A DNA stretch of 64,000 nt from the NCBI GenBank assembly GCA_025961275.1, contig JAOQNJ010000001.1, positions 1,323,353-1,387,352 of the forward strand, written 5' to 3'. The stretch is from Providencia alcalifaciens (GTDB lineage: Bacteria > Pseudomonadota > Gammaproteobacteria > Enterobacterales > Enterobacteriaceae). Under the pieces are notes generated by a model. The model saw only the letters and a list, made by a program, of their open reading frames with translations. It made no database searches and was not told the origin of the DNA. The translations under genes were made by a program, and so were the position numbers. Shown piece by piece: positions 17,703 through 26,547 of the stretch. Each line of letters starts with the position of its first letter. Within the stretch, counting starts at the first letter, position 1.

Positions 17703-18701
17703 TGTAATTTCCTATATTTAATAACGAAAGTGATATTTACGGCAATATAATTACCTGTAAATATTATCCATTTCAGCCAGTGCGCACTGTTGATTTGCGT
17801 TAAGGATATTAAGATGGAAATAACCCCAAGTAAATACCCCGCACAAACTCCAACCCGAGGTATCTCCGTAGGATAAGTGACTTGGCGTAAAATAATTGTA
17901 AATCCGCTATTTAATGCCATTAAATTAATCATAAAAATAATTATACGAGATAATATATGGCGGAATTTCGCTCGATATTTTGCGAATTTCTCTCAGCCCT
18001 GTGTTTAAGCCGAAAAGTTTATGTACATAGAATTAAACTATGTAACAAAATATGTATCTTGCCAATAATTTATAACACATTAATCTTTAAGGATAAAAAT
18101 GATTTTTTACTTAAAAATTTAAAAAATGAGGAATTTTCAATAAAACCACCAAAATATAATGCTATTAATGTCTTATTTTTTTAATTTTTATATCTTCGTA
18201 TGTGATATAAAGATATTTCGCGTATGAAATAAAGATTTTTTATGGGCTAAATACGTACGGTATAGTCAACTCATTCGCGCGAGCACGTCAAATATCATCC
18301 ACATTTCATGGGTTAACGTTATTTTTCTCTTGTGTCAGTGCAATAATGTGGATGACCTGTATTTTTGTTTATCGCGGTGTGTTATCACAGGGCGAAGCAA
18401 GGAGGAATTCACCAATAAAAAAACAGTACAATTATTGGGAAAAATAACGATGACGTAAAGAGGGGTTTTTAATCGCTTTCGATATATTGATTGTTCGAGT
18501 TAAATTAAATTTCAGATACCTGCTTGACAGAGATAATAATGGTATAACGTCGAATTTTTAGTTAAATGGGATCTTAGGCATTTTCTCTACACATTTAATG
18601 ATTACCTTAGCGTGTTAAAGAAAAGAGCATGTTGTTACTGAACATGTTTGAGAGATTAATAAAATAGTTAACCTCTCATGAACTTAATTAATCATCTGTG
18701 A
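17703..18701. other. AT-rich non-coding region upstream of hcp
   Basis: No credible gene; the short open frames here are AT-rich and lack coding character. It holds the hcp promoter region and one notable structure: an 11-bp inverted repeat, TCATCCACATT at 18295-18305 and AATGTGGATGA at 18345-18355, separated by 39 bases. A strong GGAGG at about 18401 is not followed by a start codon. Confidence 0.5.
18295..18355. repeat. 11-bp inverted repeat pair
   Basis: The arms are perfect and separated by 39 bases, which suits a pair of operator half-sites or a long-loop hairpin rather than a terminator. It lies about 600 bp upstream of hcp and 350 bp downstream of the small membrane ORFs. Confidence 0.4.
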
Positions 18702-18797
18702 TTACAAAAAGTAAAATGCAACTCCCCATATCAACAAGCCAATCACCCACCACTTAAGGATGGCGACAAATTGCTTTTTAAAAAAGCGTTTAAACAT
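18702..18797 (-). CDS. small membrane peptide, 31 residues
   Basis: ATG at 18795-18797, two bases after the stop of the preceding small ORF. A basic N-terminus (FKRFFKKQF) is followed by one hydrophobic helix WWVIGLLIWGVAFYFL, the layout of a single-span inner-membrane miniprotein. No family recognised. Tight spacing to the 51-residue ORF suggests coupling. Confidence 0.4.
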   Translation of the reverse strand: MFKRFFKKQFVAILKWWVIGLLIWGVAFYFL

Positions 18798-18799
18798 GG

Positions 18800-18955
18800 T
18801 TAGGCATCCTTAGCGATTAACAAGTACAGCAGCCCGGCGAGTATCGGGTCAATGATAATCCCTAAAATAAACCAAGCCCAAAATGAACGTCCGCTGCTTG
18901 AAGCGACGATGCCAAGTAAGAGTGCAAGCCCTATCCAAAGAATAATTAATGGCAT
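18800..18955 (-). CDS. small membrane protein, 51 residues
   Basis: ATG at 18953-18955. Two hydrophobic helices (LIILWIGLALLLGIVA and FWAWFILGIIIDPILAGLLY) flank a short SSSGRS turn; the pattern resembles the two-helix small membrane proteins often found near T6SS immunity genes and mobile islands. It sits 74 bp after the truncated gene at 19030-19681. An immunity or membrane-stress role is possible but not shown. Confidence 0.55.
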   Translation of the reverse strand: MPLIILWIGLALLLGIVASSSGRSFWAWFILGIIIDPILAGLLYLLIAKDA

Positions 18956-19029
18956 AAACAGGTTTCCTTTTAAAATTGTGTTTGAAGATGAATGAACCGA
19001 AAATAGCTAACGCATTGAGCTGATGAAGT

Positions 19030-19681
19030 TCACCGAAAGCTCCTTGCTTGTGCATTAATTTCATTGATTTGCACATCAACCTTGTCTTTGATATTTGAGG
19101 TATAAAAGCCCTGTATCAGGTCGGTGTAGGCTTGATTGAAGGTGTTCTGATAAGCGAGGCTAAAGCAACTTTTATCATCGAGTTCGGCGGTCATCCCGTT
19201 ATTCAGTGTCAACCTAAAATAACAATCCGCAATTTCAGGGGCTTGCCCTTTAATCAATGAGAAATCGACGATTTGTTCAAAATGAGTGACGACGGCATCT
19301 TTCGCTAACGTTGAAAAGCTCTGCTGGATATCGCTTTTAAGTTCTTCGTAAGTGGCATCTTTTTTATCCAGTCTGACTCGGATTTCATCATATTCAGTGA
19401 GTGCTTGCTGAAGTTGGGCTTCTACTGCGGTATAGGGTTGTTGTTGAAACAGGATGGCATTAAAAGCATGTTTGACTTGATACTTAAAAGAGCAGGGAAA
19501 GACAATTTGATCATACAGATTAGTCGCTCTATCGTCACATACAGCACCTTTGGGTGATAAATTATCGATATCCGCATTATTCGCGTAAAAAATTTCGATA
19601 ACCTGTTGTTGTAACGCTTTCAGTTGTTTGACCTTTTCGATAACGACGGGATCTTGTTCAATATTTTCAATGCGGTAATAC
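19030..19681 (-). pseudogene. 5'-truncated gene of unknown function, cut by IS3 copy 1
   Basis: About 217 codons of the 3' part remain, beginning at YYRIENIEQDPVVIEKVK exactly at the IS boundary. An ATG inside the IS (19761) gives a hybrid frame, but the first 27 or so residues of that frame come from the element. The remnant is acidic and helical, rich in Gln and Asp, with four Cys (CDD, PCSF, DCYF, KSCF) and a likely coiled segment around LQQALTEYDEIRVRLDKKD. This would suit a periplasmic lipoprotein-type protein, but I do not recognise it. Its missing 5' part is not in this window. Confidence 0.6.
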
Positions 19682-19745
19682 TGATCTGCTTTAATCAAAC
19701 AGGACACTTTAATAATGGAATATAATCCAATTATTGAGGTGTTAA

Positions 19746-20033
19746 ATGAAAAAACGAACAAACAGGTTTTATACTACTGAGTTTAAGCAAGAAGCGGTCG
19801 CATTAGTCACCGAACAAGGTTATAGCGTCCCAAAAGCGGCAGCTTCATTAGGGATCACCGATAAATTACTTTATAACTGGAAAGCAAAATTCGATGCTGA
19901 ACAATCCGGTAGCAGCTTGAATGCCGATGAGAGAGCTGAGCTATTAAGGCTTCGAAAAGAAAATAAAGAACTTAGGATGGAGAAAGAGATCCTAAAAAAA
20001 GCCAGCGCCCTCCTGCTAAAGGAAACCAAGTAG
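19746..20033 (+). CDS. IS3-family transposase OrfA
   Basis: 95 residues. N-terminal helix-turn-helix (FKQEAVALVTEQGYSVPKAAASLG) followed by a leucine-zipper-like coiled coil (LLRLRKENKELRMEKEIL). A slippery A7G run at 19994-20001 near the end of the gene would allow -1 frameshifting into OrfB to make the OrfAB transposase. It differs from copy 2 at one residue (Ala in SLNADERAE here, Val there). Confidence 0.92.
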   Translation: MKKRTNRFYTTEFKQEAVALVTEQGYSVPKAAASLGITDKLLYNWKAKFDAEQSGSSLNADERAELLRLRKENKELRMEKEILKKASALLLKETK

Positions 20034-20071
20034 CGTTTAAAACGATTAAGCAATTATCTTCACAGTTTCCC

Positions 20072-20896
20072 GTGCTGAAGCTCTGCAAGTTAATGAAAAT
20101 AAGTCGTTCTGCCTACTATGCTTGGCTTAAACGCCCAGCAAAATTGATCACCGCAGAACAACTTAGCCTGTACCGCAGAGCCAAAGCTATCTTTGAACAG
20201 AGTCGAAATAGCTTAGGTTATAGAACGTTACGTAAACGGTTATGCAAAGAGGGCTTTAGCGTGAGTGCTTATGGCGTTCAAAAGCTAATGGCTCAGCTTG
20301 GCCTAGTCGTCACTCAGCGCGTTGCTTACAAAGTCACCACAAAACGCAAACACAGTGATGCCGTAGCCGATAATTTGCTCAATCAAAATTTTAATCCTCA
20401 CGCACCTAACGAAGTGTGGGCGGGTGATGTGACCTATTTAAAAACAGGGGAAGGCTGGATGTATTTAGCCATCGTGATGGACTTATACTCACGCCGTATT
20501 GTGGGTTGGCATATCGATAAACGAATGACGGCAGATTTAGTCAGTAAAGCCTTGATGAAAGCGTATAACTTACGCCAGCCCGAAAAAGGCTTAGTCTTTC
20601 ATAGTGATAGAGGCTCTCAATATACGAGTAAGCGATATCGCCGCTTGCTAACAAGCTATGGTATTAGGGCAAGCATGGGTGATGTTGGAGCCTGTTGGGA
20701 TAACGCCGTTGTAGAACGATTTTTTGGCAGTTTAAAACACGATTGGGTACTGAAAATCCCTCAGCCGACTCGGAAACAGATGAAAGAAGATGTTATCGCG
20801 TATATGCGCTATTACAACCTAGAAAGGTTTCATACTGCCAACGGTGATCTGTCCCCAATTGAGTATGAACAAAATTCCTTAAGAAAAGTGTCCTGA
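20072..20896 (+). CDS. IS3-family transposase OrfB (DDE integrase domain)
   Basis: 274 residues from the first ATG, but the frame is open upstream to the OrfA overlap, as expected if it is made by frameshifting. DDE catalytic triad: Asp in WAGDVTYL, Asp in FHSDRGSQYTS, Glu in NAVVERFFGSLK. An HTH_21-type segment (SRNSLGYRTLRKRLCKEGFS) precedes the catalytic core. Intact, so this copy may still be active. Confidence 0.95.
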   Translation: MLKLCKLMKISRSAYYAWLKRPAKLITAEQLSLYRRAKAIFEQSRNSLGYRTLRKRLCKEGFSVSAYGVQKLMAQLGLVVTQRVAYKVTTKRKHSDAVADNLLNQNFNPHAPNEVWAGDVTYLKTGEGWMYLAIVMDLYSRRIVGWHIDKRMTADLVSKALMKAYNLRQPEKGLVFHSDRGSQYTSKRYRRLLTSYGIRASMGDVGACWDNAVVERFFGSLKHDWVLKIPQPTRKQMKEDVIAYMRYYNLERFHTANGDLSPIEYEQNSLRKVS

Positions 20897-20913
20897 TTTA
20901 GTTGCGCAGAACA

Positions 20914-21434
20914 CGCTCCTCTTGCGTCTCTTTCATGGGGCAATGCGACACGAAAGCCGCACCACTGCTCGCTGCCGCTTTTAATACCGCGGGGTTGGTC
21001 GCTTGTAAAATATCGCCGGGACTACCACCTGAATTTAAATTAATCGCCGCCCCTTTGATATCTACCCCACCACTGTGGATCACCACAAAGCTGCCACCCA
21101 CTTTCAGGGTAATTTTACTGTGACTTTGTAATGTAATATCGCCTTGCGCATTGGTGCTCACGACACCGTTTATTTGCTCAACAAGATCTCCTTGCACGCT
21201 GGCATGGTGGTCACCGTCAATTTTGTTCTGGTAGTTTCCGGTTGTTTTATGGGCTTGATTGCCTTCCACCGTGACCGTCCGATTATTGGCAATCACCAAT
21301 TCATCGTCATGGCCTATACTGGTGGTGCGATCATAATTAATGCGCTCACCGCGTGAATTCAACACATTGATCGCTAAGTTCTTTTGGGCATGAATATAAA
21401 TTTCTTCTTTGTTATAAGCATCCTCAAAACGCAA
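20914..21434 (-). pseudogene. vgrG remnant (C-terminal needle region), truncated at both ends
   Basis: Starting at ELRFEDAYNKEEIYIHAQKN, the frame encodes the VgrG beta-helical needle (KITLKVGGSFVVIHSGGVDIKG) and runs straight into the IS right end, where the last codons and the stop come from the element. Upstream of 21434 this frame has stops. The DNA there instead continues as a different open frame beginning at 21559 (SSDNSKRPLTEAEKIANHW), which looks like the start of an unrelated or earlier part of the gene joined by an internal deletion. The gp27-like and OB domains are absent, so no working spike can be made from it. Confidence 0.8.
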
Positions 21435-21559
21435 TTCGGGAACTGCTCAGGCGGTTCAGCGAGGCGCTGAGGCTGCGGTTTTTGGCGCAAGTCGCTCCAA
21501 TGATTAGCGATTTTCTCCGCCTCAGTTAAAGGCCGTTTCGAGTTGTCTGAAGACATCAT
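21435..21559 (-). pseudogene. short 5' gene fragment fused to the vgrG remnant
   Basis: An ATG at 21557-21559 opens about 40 codons (SSDNSKRPLTEAEKIANHW..., then a Pro/Gln-rich stretch) before entering vgrG DNA out of frame. The hydrophilic N-terminus has coding character but I do not recognise it. A deletion joined the two pieces. Confidence 0.35.
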
Positions 21560-22089
21560 TTTTCTCCGAGCTTATGCCGATAGAGTTCACTTCAGCACCC
21601 ATAAAAATAATACAGCCACGTATTAATGAGGGAATATATGTTTTTTTATTTATCTTAGATTGATTTTTAAATCCATTAAATTCCATATAGAAATGTTAAA
21701 TACTTATTCATTTGCCGTACAGAAATTAAACGAATTAAATTGAGTGAGTTTGCGGAGTTTTCAGGTTAATCAGCTAAATTAGGGGAAAGGCGCGATGCTA
21801 TTTCAGTTCGGTAAGATGGCTGAAAAGAAAAACGGGGTTTAATTTCAAATAGTATTCAGAATATCTATTTGCGAAAAACCTTATTTTTTTATTCAACAGC
21901 GGGGAATGTATTTTTTGCCAGCTGCAACAACTTGAAGTACCCGGCATAATATTTTGAAATATAATGTTCTTATATCTATTAAATACTATTTCAAAGGGTT
22001 AGTGGTTGATAATCACGCTCACCGTGCATGAAGTCGCTCAAGAAAATAGCGCAATATTAAATGAACGCTATCTTCTTGAGCTGAATAAC
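21560..22089. other. gene-free spacer between the PAAR gene and the vgrG remnant
   Basis: No ORF with coding character. The only clear structure is the long hairpin at 22036-22081. Confidence 0.5.
22036..22081 (-). terminator. 16-bp hairpin at the end of the VasX-like effector operon
   Basis: GCTCAAGAAAATAGCG pairs with CGCTATCTTCTTGAGC across a 14-base loop with one mismatch. It lies 8 bp after the PAAR stop codon. There is no T tract, so it may protect the mRNA 3' end or act with Rho rather than as a classical intrinsic terminator. Confidence 0.5.
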
Positions 22090-22359
22090 CTAACTGCTTG
22101 CCACTAAAACACAACCCCCTGAGCAACCGCAGGCAACTTTGTGACCTTCTAATGCTACAGAGATGCCATTGATTTTCATCAGGCTATCGCCTTCAATGAT
22201 TTGACCTGTTTTCTTGCACGAGGGGCAATAAACAGAGTCTCCCACACAAGCCACTTCATTGGTTTGTTTCGCGAGGGAAGAACCGCTTAGCACGGTGCCT
22301 CTTGTGTTGGTGGTGTCATTTTTTAAGATGACTTTTCGGCCATTAACGGTGCTGCGCAT
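22090..22359 (-). CDS. PAAR domain spike-tip protein
   Basis: 89 residues, the size of a stand-alone PAAR protein. The pattern VNGRKVILKNDTT, GTVLSGSS, VACVGDSVYCPSC and EGHKVACGCSGG matches the PAAR repeat with zinc-binding Cys/His. It caps a VgrG trimer and can carry the VasX-like effector. The start overlaps the end of the immunity gene by 17 bp, so it is translated from the same message. Confidence 0.88.
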   Translation of the reverse strand: MRSTVNGRKVILKNDTTNTRGTVLSGSSLAKQTNEVACVGDSVYCPSCKKTGQIIEGDSLMKINGISVALEGHKVACGCSGGCVLVASS

Positions 22360-23284
22360 TTAACACTTTCTCCTCATCGCATTTGGCGAGTATCTGCTGC
22401 ACTTGTTGCTCAAAATCCTCGGGAAGTGGGTTTTTCGCAAAACAAAATAAGGGCTGACGCGCTTGATAATCTGTCGGAGAGACGGCCTCGCGGCCTTCTT
22501 GCATATACGCATTAACAAACGTAATAAAACGATGGTCTTCTGTGTCACTGCTCATCAAAAAACCGGTGTAATGGGATATATTCGGTTTATAAATATGCGT
22601 TAACAGTTCACCCGTTTCAGGATGGACATAGAATAATTTAAACACTAACATTTTACCGGCATAGCCAAATTGGGCATCTTCATAACGCGTCGCCGTCACA
22701 ATACCATCCACGTAGGAATACAATATGCCTCGCTTTCTATCCGCCACCAACCACGTCATCGGAACAAAGAAACTTAATGAGCCCAATACATATAAAAAAC
22801 CGGGAAAGAATATTAACCAACCGATAATTAAATACTTATCATTTTCACTGCCTATAAAAAACTCGCCTGAATTATAAGCTTTTATATATTCCCACCAACT
22901 TATTGTATCTCTCCCAAAAAATGGCTTATATTTTTCGAAGTACTCTATTGTTAGTTTATTTAACTTTATAGAACTCTGGTTAAAGTAACTTTGTTCAGCT
23001 TCTAATACTCTTTTTTCAAATGTATATTTTTTAGCATTATGTCCTTCAAAAAAAGTAAATAATGTATAAAACGTCATCACCAGTAGTACTAAAAACATCG
23101 GAAACGTATTGGATAATCGACTGTTAATTTGTGCCGATTTAATCACACACTCGTGCTCATTAACGCTTTGCAAAAAAACAAGATCTTTGGGCGGCAAAGG
23201 GTCATCATAATCATGGCTTTGCGCCGCTAAACGGGTGGTTTTAAGCTGTTCCGGGTGTTTCGATACCGTAAATGGGTTACTCAT
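22343..23284 (-). CDS. membrane immunity protein for the VasX-like effector (probable)
   Basis: 313 residues with at least two membrane segments (FPMFLVLLVMTFYTLFTFF near residue 62-80 and LIIGWLIFFPGFLYVLGSLSFFV near 150-175) and soluble regions rich in Tyr and Phe. Its ATG overlaps the effector stop by 4 bp. Immunity proteins against pore-forming T6SS effectors such as VasX sit in the inner membrane, so topology and position agree. No conserved family recognised with confidence. Confidence 0.7.
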   Translation of the reverse strand: MSNPFTVSKHPEQLKTTRLAAQSHDYDDPLPPKDLVFLQSVNEHECVIKSAQINSRLSNTFPMFLVLLVMTFYTLFTFFEGHNAKKYTFEKRVLEAEQSYFNQSSIKLNKLTIEYFEKYKPFFGRDTISWWEYIKAYNSGEFFIGSENDKYLIIGWLIFFPGFLYVLGSLSFFVPMTWLVADRKRGILYSYVDGIVTATRYEDAQFGYAGKMLVFKLFYVHPETGELLTHIYKPNISHYTGFLMSSDTEDHRFITFVNAYMQEGREAVSPTDYQARQPLFCFAKNPLPEDFEQQVQQILAKCDEEKVLNAQHR

Positions 23285-26200
23285 TCCGTTCCCTCATTAT
23301 CAATATAACCGTATATTTTGTCCTGTAAATTGGTGCCTCGATAGCGCAGTGGCGCGATATCCCCTTTGATTCGATCCACAAGGTAATACCAGTAAAGCGA
23401 CGGCGCAGAATGATTTTTTAATGGGTCACCGGCAAATACCCCGGCATCCACCTCAAAACTAAATTCAAACTCACCTTCTCGTGGTAAAGCATTCTTAAGT
23501 GCCGAAGAGAGTGCCTGCTCAAAAGCCGCATTAAATTTTGAATTGCCGGAAGCGATATATTCAACCCCGTCACGTTGGGTAATAATATCTCGATTAGCCG
23601 ATTTCACGGTTGATTGATTGACAAACATCGGTTTAGGTTCAATCAATTGATATTCAATATCGGAGACACCACATTGAAAATTAGTTAATTTAAATTGATA
23701 TTGAATAATATAATGTGCGCCACCATAGTGATTTTTTGCTAAATCAGGAGTCACTTTACCTTTGCTTGTCATTTGCAATTGCGGTGTAAAGAAGAAATTT
23801 AAGAACTCCTGTAATTCCATTTGATAATAAACAGTATATTTTTCAAAATTATTAATGAAATATTTTAATTGATCATATTTATCTACTGGCCTAGAAATAT
23901 CTTTATTATCTTCTGTAACATACCCCCCCGCAAAATACTTACTGCCATTTCCCCAAAAACAATTTTTCAACAATTCTTCAAACTTATAGGTTTTAAACCA
24001 ATGGTAAATAATGGAACTTGCAATAAGGATAAGCGCGCCAATTAACACAATTTGCCACGCAAAACGGGTGATAAATGCCATTAATGGGTTACGACTGATA
24101 ACAGCAGCCCCTTCGATGATGGCATTTGCCTTTCCAACCCCGGCCACCCCCACACTTAATACGAAGGTGGCTGCCGCTTCCGTAAATTTCGCGCTGCCTG
24201 TCACATAATTTTTCTTATCAAGTTCTGCCATTCCTTCGACTATCGGTAAGGCTACGCCAAGCAACGCGACGATGTAACCGACACCTTTAATCGCGCCTTT
24301 CGCTAATTTTGATTTCGCTTCCGGCAAACTAATCTTCATTAAAATGTGTTTGAGCGGTGGGTATGTCACCCGTTTCATATAAACACCCGCGGCTTGACGC
24401 GTCGTGATAATACTTTCAGCGGTACTGACAAGGTAAATCACCATTTGCATGCGAAAGATATTCACTGCCCCCACATTCAGCGGGTCATTTTTATCATACT
24501 CCGTCATTTTAGCGGCGTGAAATTCTAAAATCCCCGTCAGTAAGGCATAAAGAGATGCCCCGAATTTAAAGGTGTTTTTAAACGTTTCTTTATCAACCGG
24601 TAATCCCGTTGACGTATCATGATATTGAAGGGTGGTAAATGCATCCGTGACTTTAGGGTTTCTCAGTTTTGCATCCCAATTAAGCAATGTTTTCATCTTA
24701 TTAGGCACATTGTTCAGGGGCGCTATCTTGCCATTCAATGAATCCATCCAATCCATAAATTGTTTGCCCGACAAGGATTGAAGGTCTTTAACATTCACGC
24801 CTATACCGAAAAAGCCTAAAAAGGCAGGCAATACCTTGTTCGCTAAAAAATCAATCCCTGCTTGCGTGATTTGACGGGTGCCATCGGCGGTCTTTTTAAA
24901 CTGTGCATGGGTTTTTGTAAAGGCATACCCCAATGCATCCCAGCAAATCAGAAGCGTCGATTGCAACGTAGGCAGTATGTGTTCCTTGAAATAAGATTGT
25001 CCGTCTTTTCTCAAGTCCTCTTCACTCAGCAAACCGACCACAATGTCACCTAAACTCTGCCAAATTTCACCTTCTGGCGTATCAACTGAAAATAAGAGAT
25101 TTAACGCCTGTTGCCCCGATTTTGCACTATTTAATGGCGATAATAAAAGCTCATGAAACTCACTGTAGTGCTTCACTTCATCAAAAAATTCTTGGTGCCA
25201 AAAGTCTTTTTGCGCATATTGCTCTTGGATTAAAAAGACGTGGTCAATGTAATTTTTAATCCCACCAATTTCATTTTTTACGGCAGGATTACTTAAAAAG
25301 TCGCTGTATACTCGAATGATATTGCTTTGAAGTTGCTCAAATTCTTTATAGCTTAACTCAATTTCAGGCCAATACGTCTCCCAACCTTTAACATCAATAT
25401 TATCTAAAAACTGTTCATGCAGATGATACCCGGCATCCGTTTGCAAAATATCAGGATGAATCAACTGCTCTTTAATGGCGAAGAGATAGTGCCCGACTTG
25501 GTTAGGGTAACTCCAATGGTGCTGAAACGCGGTATAGGCTGTTGTCACAAAGGAATACAGCGCAAGCAGGTCTTTTTGATACCCCACGGGGTCGTGCAAT
25601 ATCACTAAACTACTTTTCTCGTTATAGTCCAATGAGGCTTTCATTTGATTTAGCAGTGCCTGAGAGCCTTTAGAGATATTGGGCGTATTGGTAATTTCAG
25701 CAAAGTAACTCCCACCCGGTAATGTGGCACCTATCTGCTTGGCTTGTGCCGTGAAAGCCGAAAACCTTAACGCTTCATCTTTACATTCTTCGACAAGGGT
25801 GTTGATATGATTTTCGTTGGCCTCAAGCGCATAAGGGTTATCATTAAAATCCACTAAATTAATTTCTTGCATAAATGACTTGCGAAAAGACAAGTCAGTC
25901 GCCATTTTATTGATAGTGTAATCGGATAATGGTGTGTCACTAAAGAAAAAACGGGCGGTAAACACATCCTTTTTTATCGCCAGATAGGGATAGTAAGGGA
26001 ACTGTGCGTTTAATTCCCAAGTTTGGGAAGCCGCATTATAAACTCGCGTATGCGGGATAAAAAACTCATCCGCGTCACCCGCTTCGATAGCCGCTGTCGC
26101 CTCATCGGATTGGTCATTTTCATCATAAACTTGCCCATTGTGAGCATAGGTAATGGTGTGCTGAAAAATCAGGAGTTGCCCTTCTGTTTTAACGCGAGTT

Positions 26201-26547
26201 GGGTATTCACCTTCTTCAAAGACATAAACCCATCCCGAACGTAAGAGCCGTGCACTAAATCCCTTAGTATCTTCGATAGAACAGGCTTCCGGTTCATAGA
26301 TTTCAATATCAGGCTGGGCTGGACAAAGTTCTAATAATTTTTTTATCGACGGTGGCATCGCCGCTTTTGCGTCTTTATCACCATACAGATTCGAATAGGC
26401 ATAACGCACGGGGTAAACCGGACGATGTTCATTTTCACACGGGCATACCACCGCATCCGCTTGTAAATTCCGAGGCGCCGCTTGATTAACAGCTTCCACT
26501 ACCTGACGGAGGTGTTTCTCTTTAGGCGTTAAATCTTGGGATGTCAT
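23281..26547 (-). CDS. VasX-like T6SS effector, predicted pore-forming
   Basis: About 1088 residues from the ATG at 26545-26547, chosen because AGGAG lies 8 bases upstream and the start overlaps the adaptor stop by 4 bp (ATGA); a further ATG at 26574 is less likely. The N-terminus (PVYPVRYAYSNLYGD; SARLLRSGWVYVFEEGEYPT) matches the VasX N-terminal domain, related to MIX-type T6SS markers. Hydrophobic helices lie at about 753-775, 790-812 and 827-853 (for example WQIVLIGALILIASSIIYHW), the usual place for the membrane-inserting part of VasX colicin-like toxins. The last 230 residues are soluble. Flanked by adaptor and immunity genes. Pore formation is inferred. Confidence 0.85.
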   Translation of the reverse strand: MTSQDLTPKEKHLRQVVEAVNQAAPRNLQADAVVCPCENEHRPVYPVRYAYSNLYGDKDAKAAMPPSIKKLLELCPAQPDIEIYEPEACSIEDTKGFSARLLRSGWVYVFEEGEYPTRVKTEGQLLIFQHTITYAHNGQVYDENDQSDEATAAIEAGDADEFFIPHTRVYNAASQTWELNAQFPYYPYLAIKKDVFTARFFFSDTPLSDYTINKMATDLSFRKSFMQEINLVDFNDNPYALEANENHINTLVEECKDEALRFSAFTAQAKQIGATLPGGSYFAEITNTPNISKGSQALLNQMKASLDYNEKSSLVILHDPVGYQKDLLALYSFVTTAYTAFQHHWSYPNQVGHYLFAIKEQLIHPDILQTDAGYHLHEQFLDNIDVKGWETYWPEIELSYKEFEQLQSNIIRVYSDFLSNPAVKNEIGGIKNYIDHVFLIQEQYAQKDFWHQEFFDEVKHYSEFHELLLSPLNSAKSGQQALNLLFSVDTPEGEIWQSLGDIVVGLLSEEDLRKDGQSYFKEHILPTLQSTLLICWDALGYAFTKTHAQFKKTADGTRQITQAGIDFLANKVLPAFLGFFGIGVNVKDLQSLSGKQFMDWMDSLNGKIAPLNNVPNKMKTLLNWDAKLRNPKVTDAFTTLQYHDTSTGLPVDKETFKNTFKFGASLYALLTGILEFHAAKMTEYDKNDPLNVGAVNIFRMQMVIYLVSTAESIITTRQAAGVYMKRVTYPPLKHILMKISLPEAKSKLAKGAIKGVGYIVALLGVALPIVEGMAELDKKNYVTGSAKFTEAAATFVLSVGVAGVGKANAIIEGAAVISRNPLMAFITRFAWQIVLIGALILIASSIIYHWFKTYKFEELLKNCFWGNGSKYFAGGYVTEDNKDISRPVDKYDQLKYFINNFEKYTVYYQMELQEFLNFFFTPQLQMTSKGKVTPDLAKNHYGGAHYIIQYQFKLTNFQCGVSDIEYQLIEPKPMFVNQSTVKSANRDIITQRDGVEYIASGNSKFNAAFEQALSSALKNALPREGEFEFSFEVDAGVFAGDPLKNHSAPSLYWYYLVDRIKGDIAPLRYRGTNLQDKIYGYIDNEGTE

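Larger units (their letters stand above)
19682..20913 (+). mobile_element. IS3-family insertion sequence, copy 1
   Basis: 1232 bp. Imperfect terminal inverted repeats of about 29 bp start TGATCTGC (left) and TGTTCTGC (right, reverse complement), sharing CAGGACACTTT at their inner end; elements of this family begin TG and end CA. The flanking triplets differ (TAC before, CGC after), so there is no target duplication. Copy 2 at 27652-28883 is identical in length and nearly identical in sequence, in the opposite orientation. Confidence 0.92.

Noticed and set aside
17558-17932. Minus ORF of 124 codons overlapping the hcp start
   Set aside because: Half of it is out-of-frame hcp and the rest is promoter DNA.
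17957-18184. Plus ORF of 75 codons upstream of hcp
   Set aside because: Very AT-rich codon content, no ribosome-binding site, no recognisable domain.
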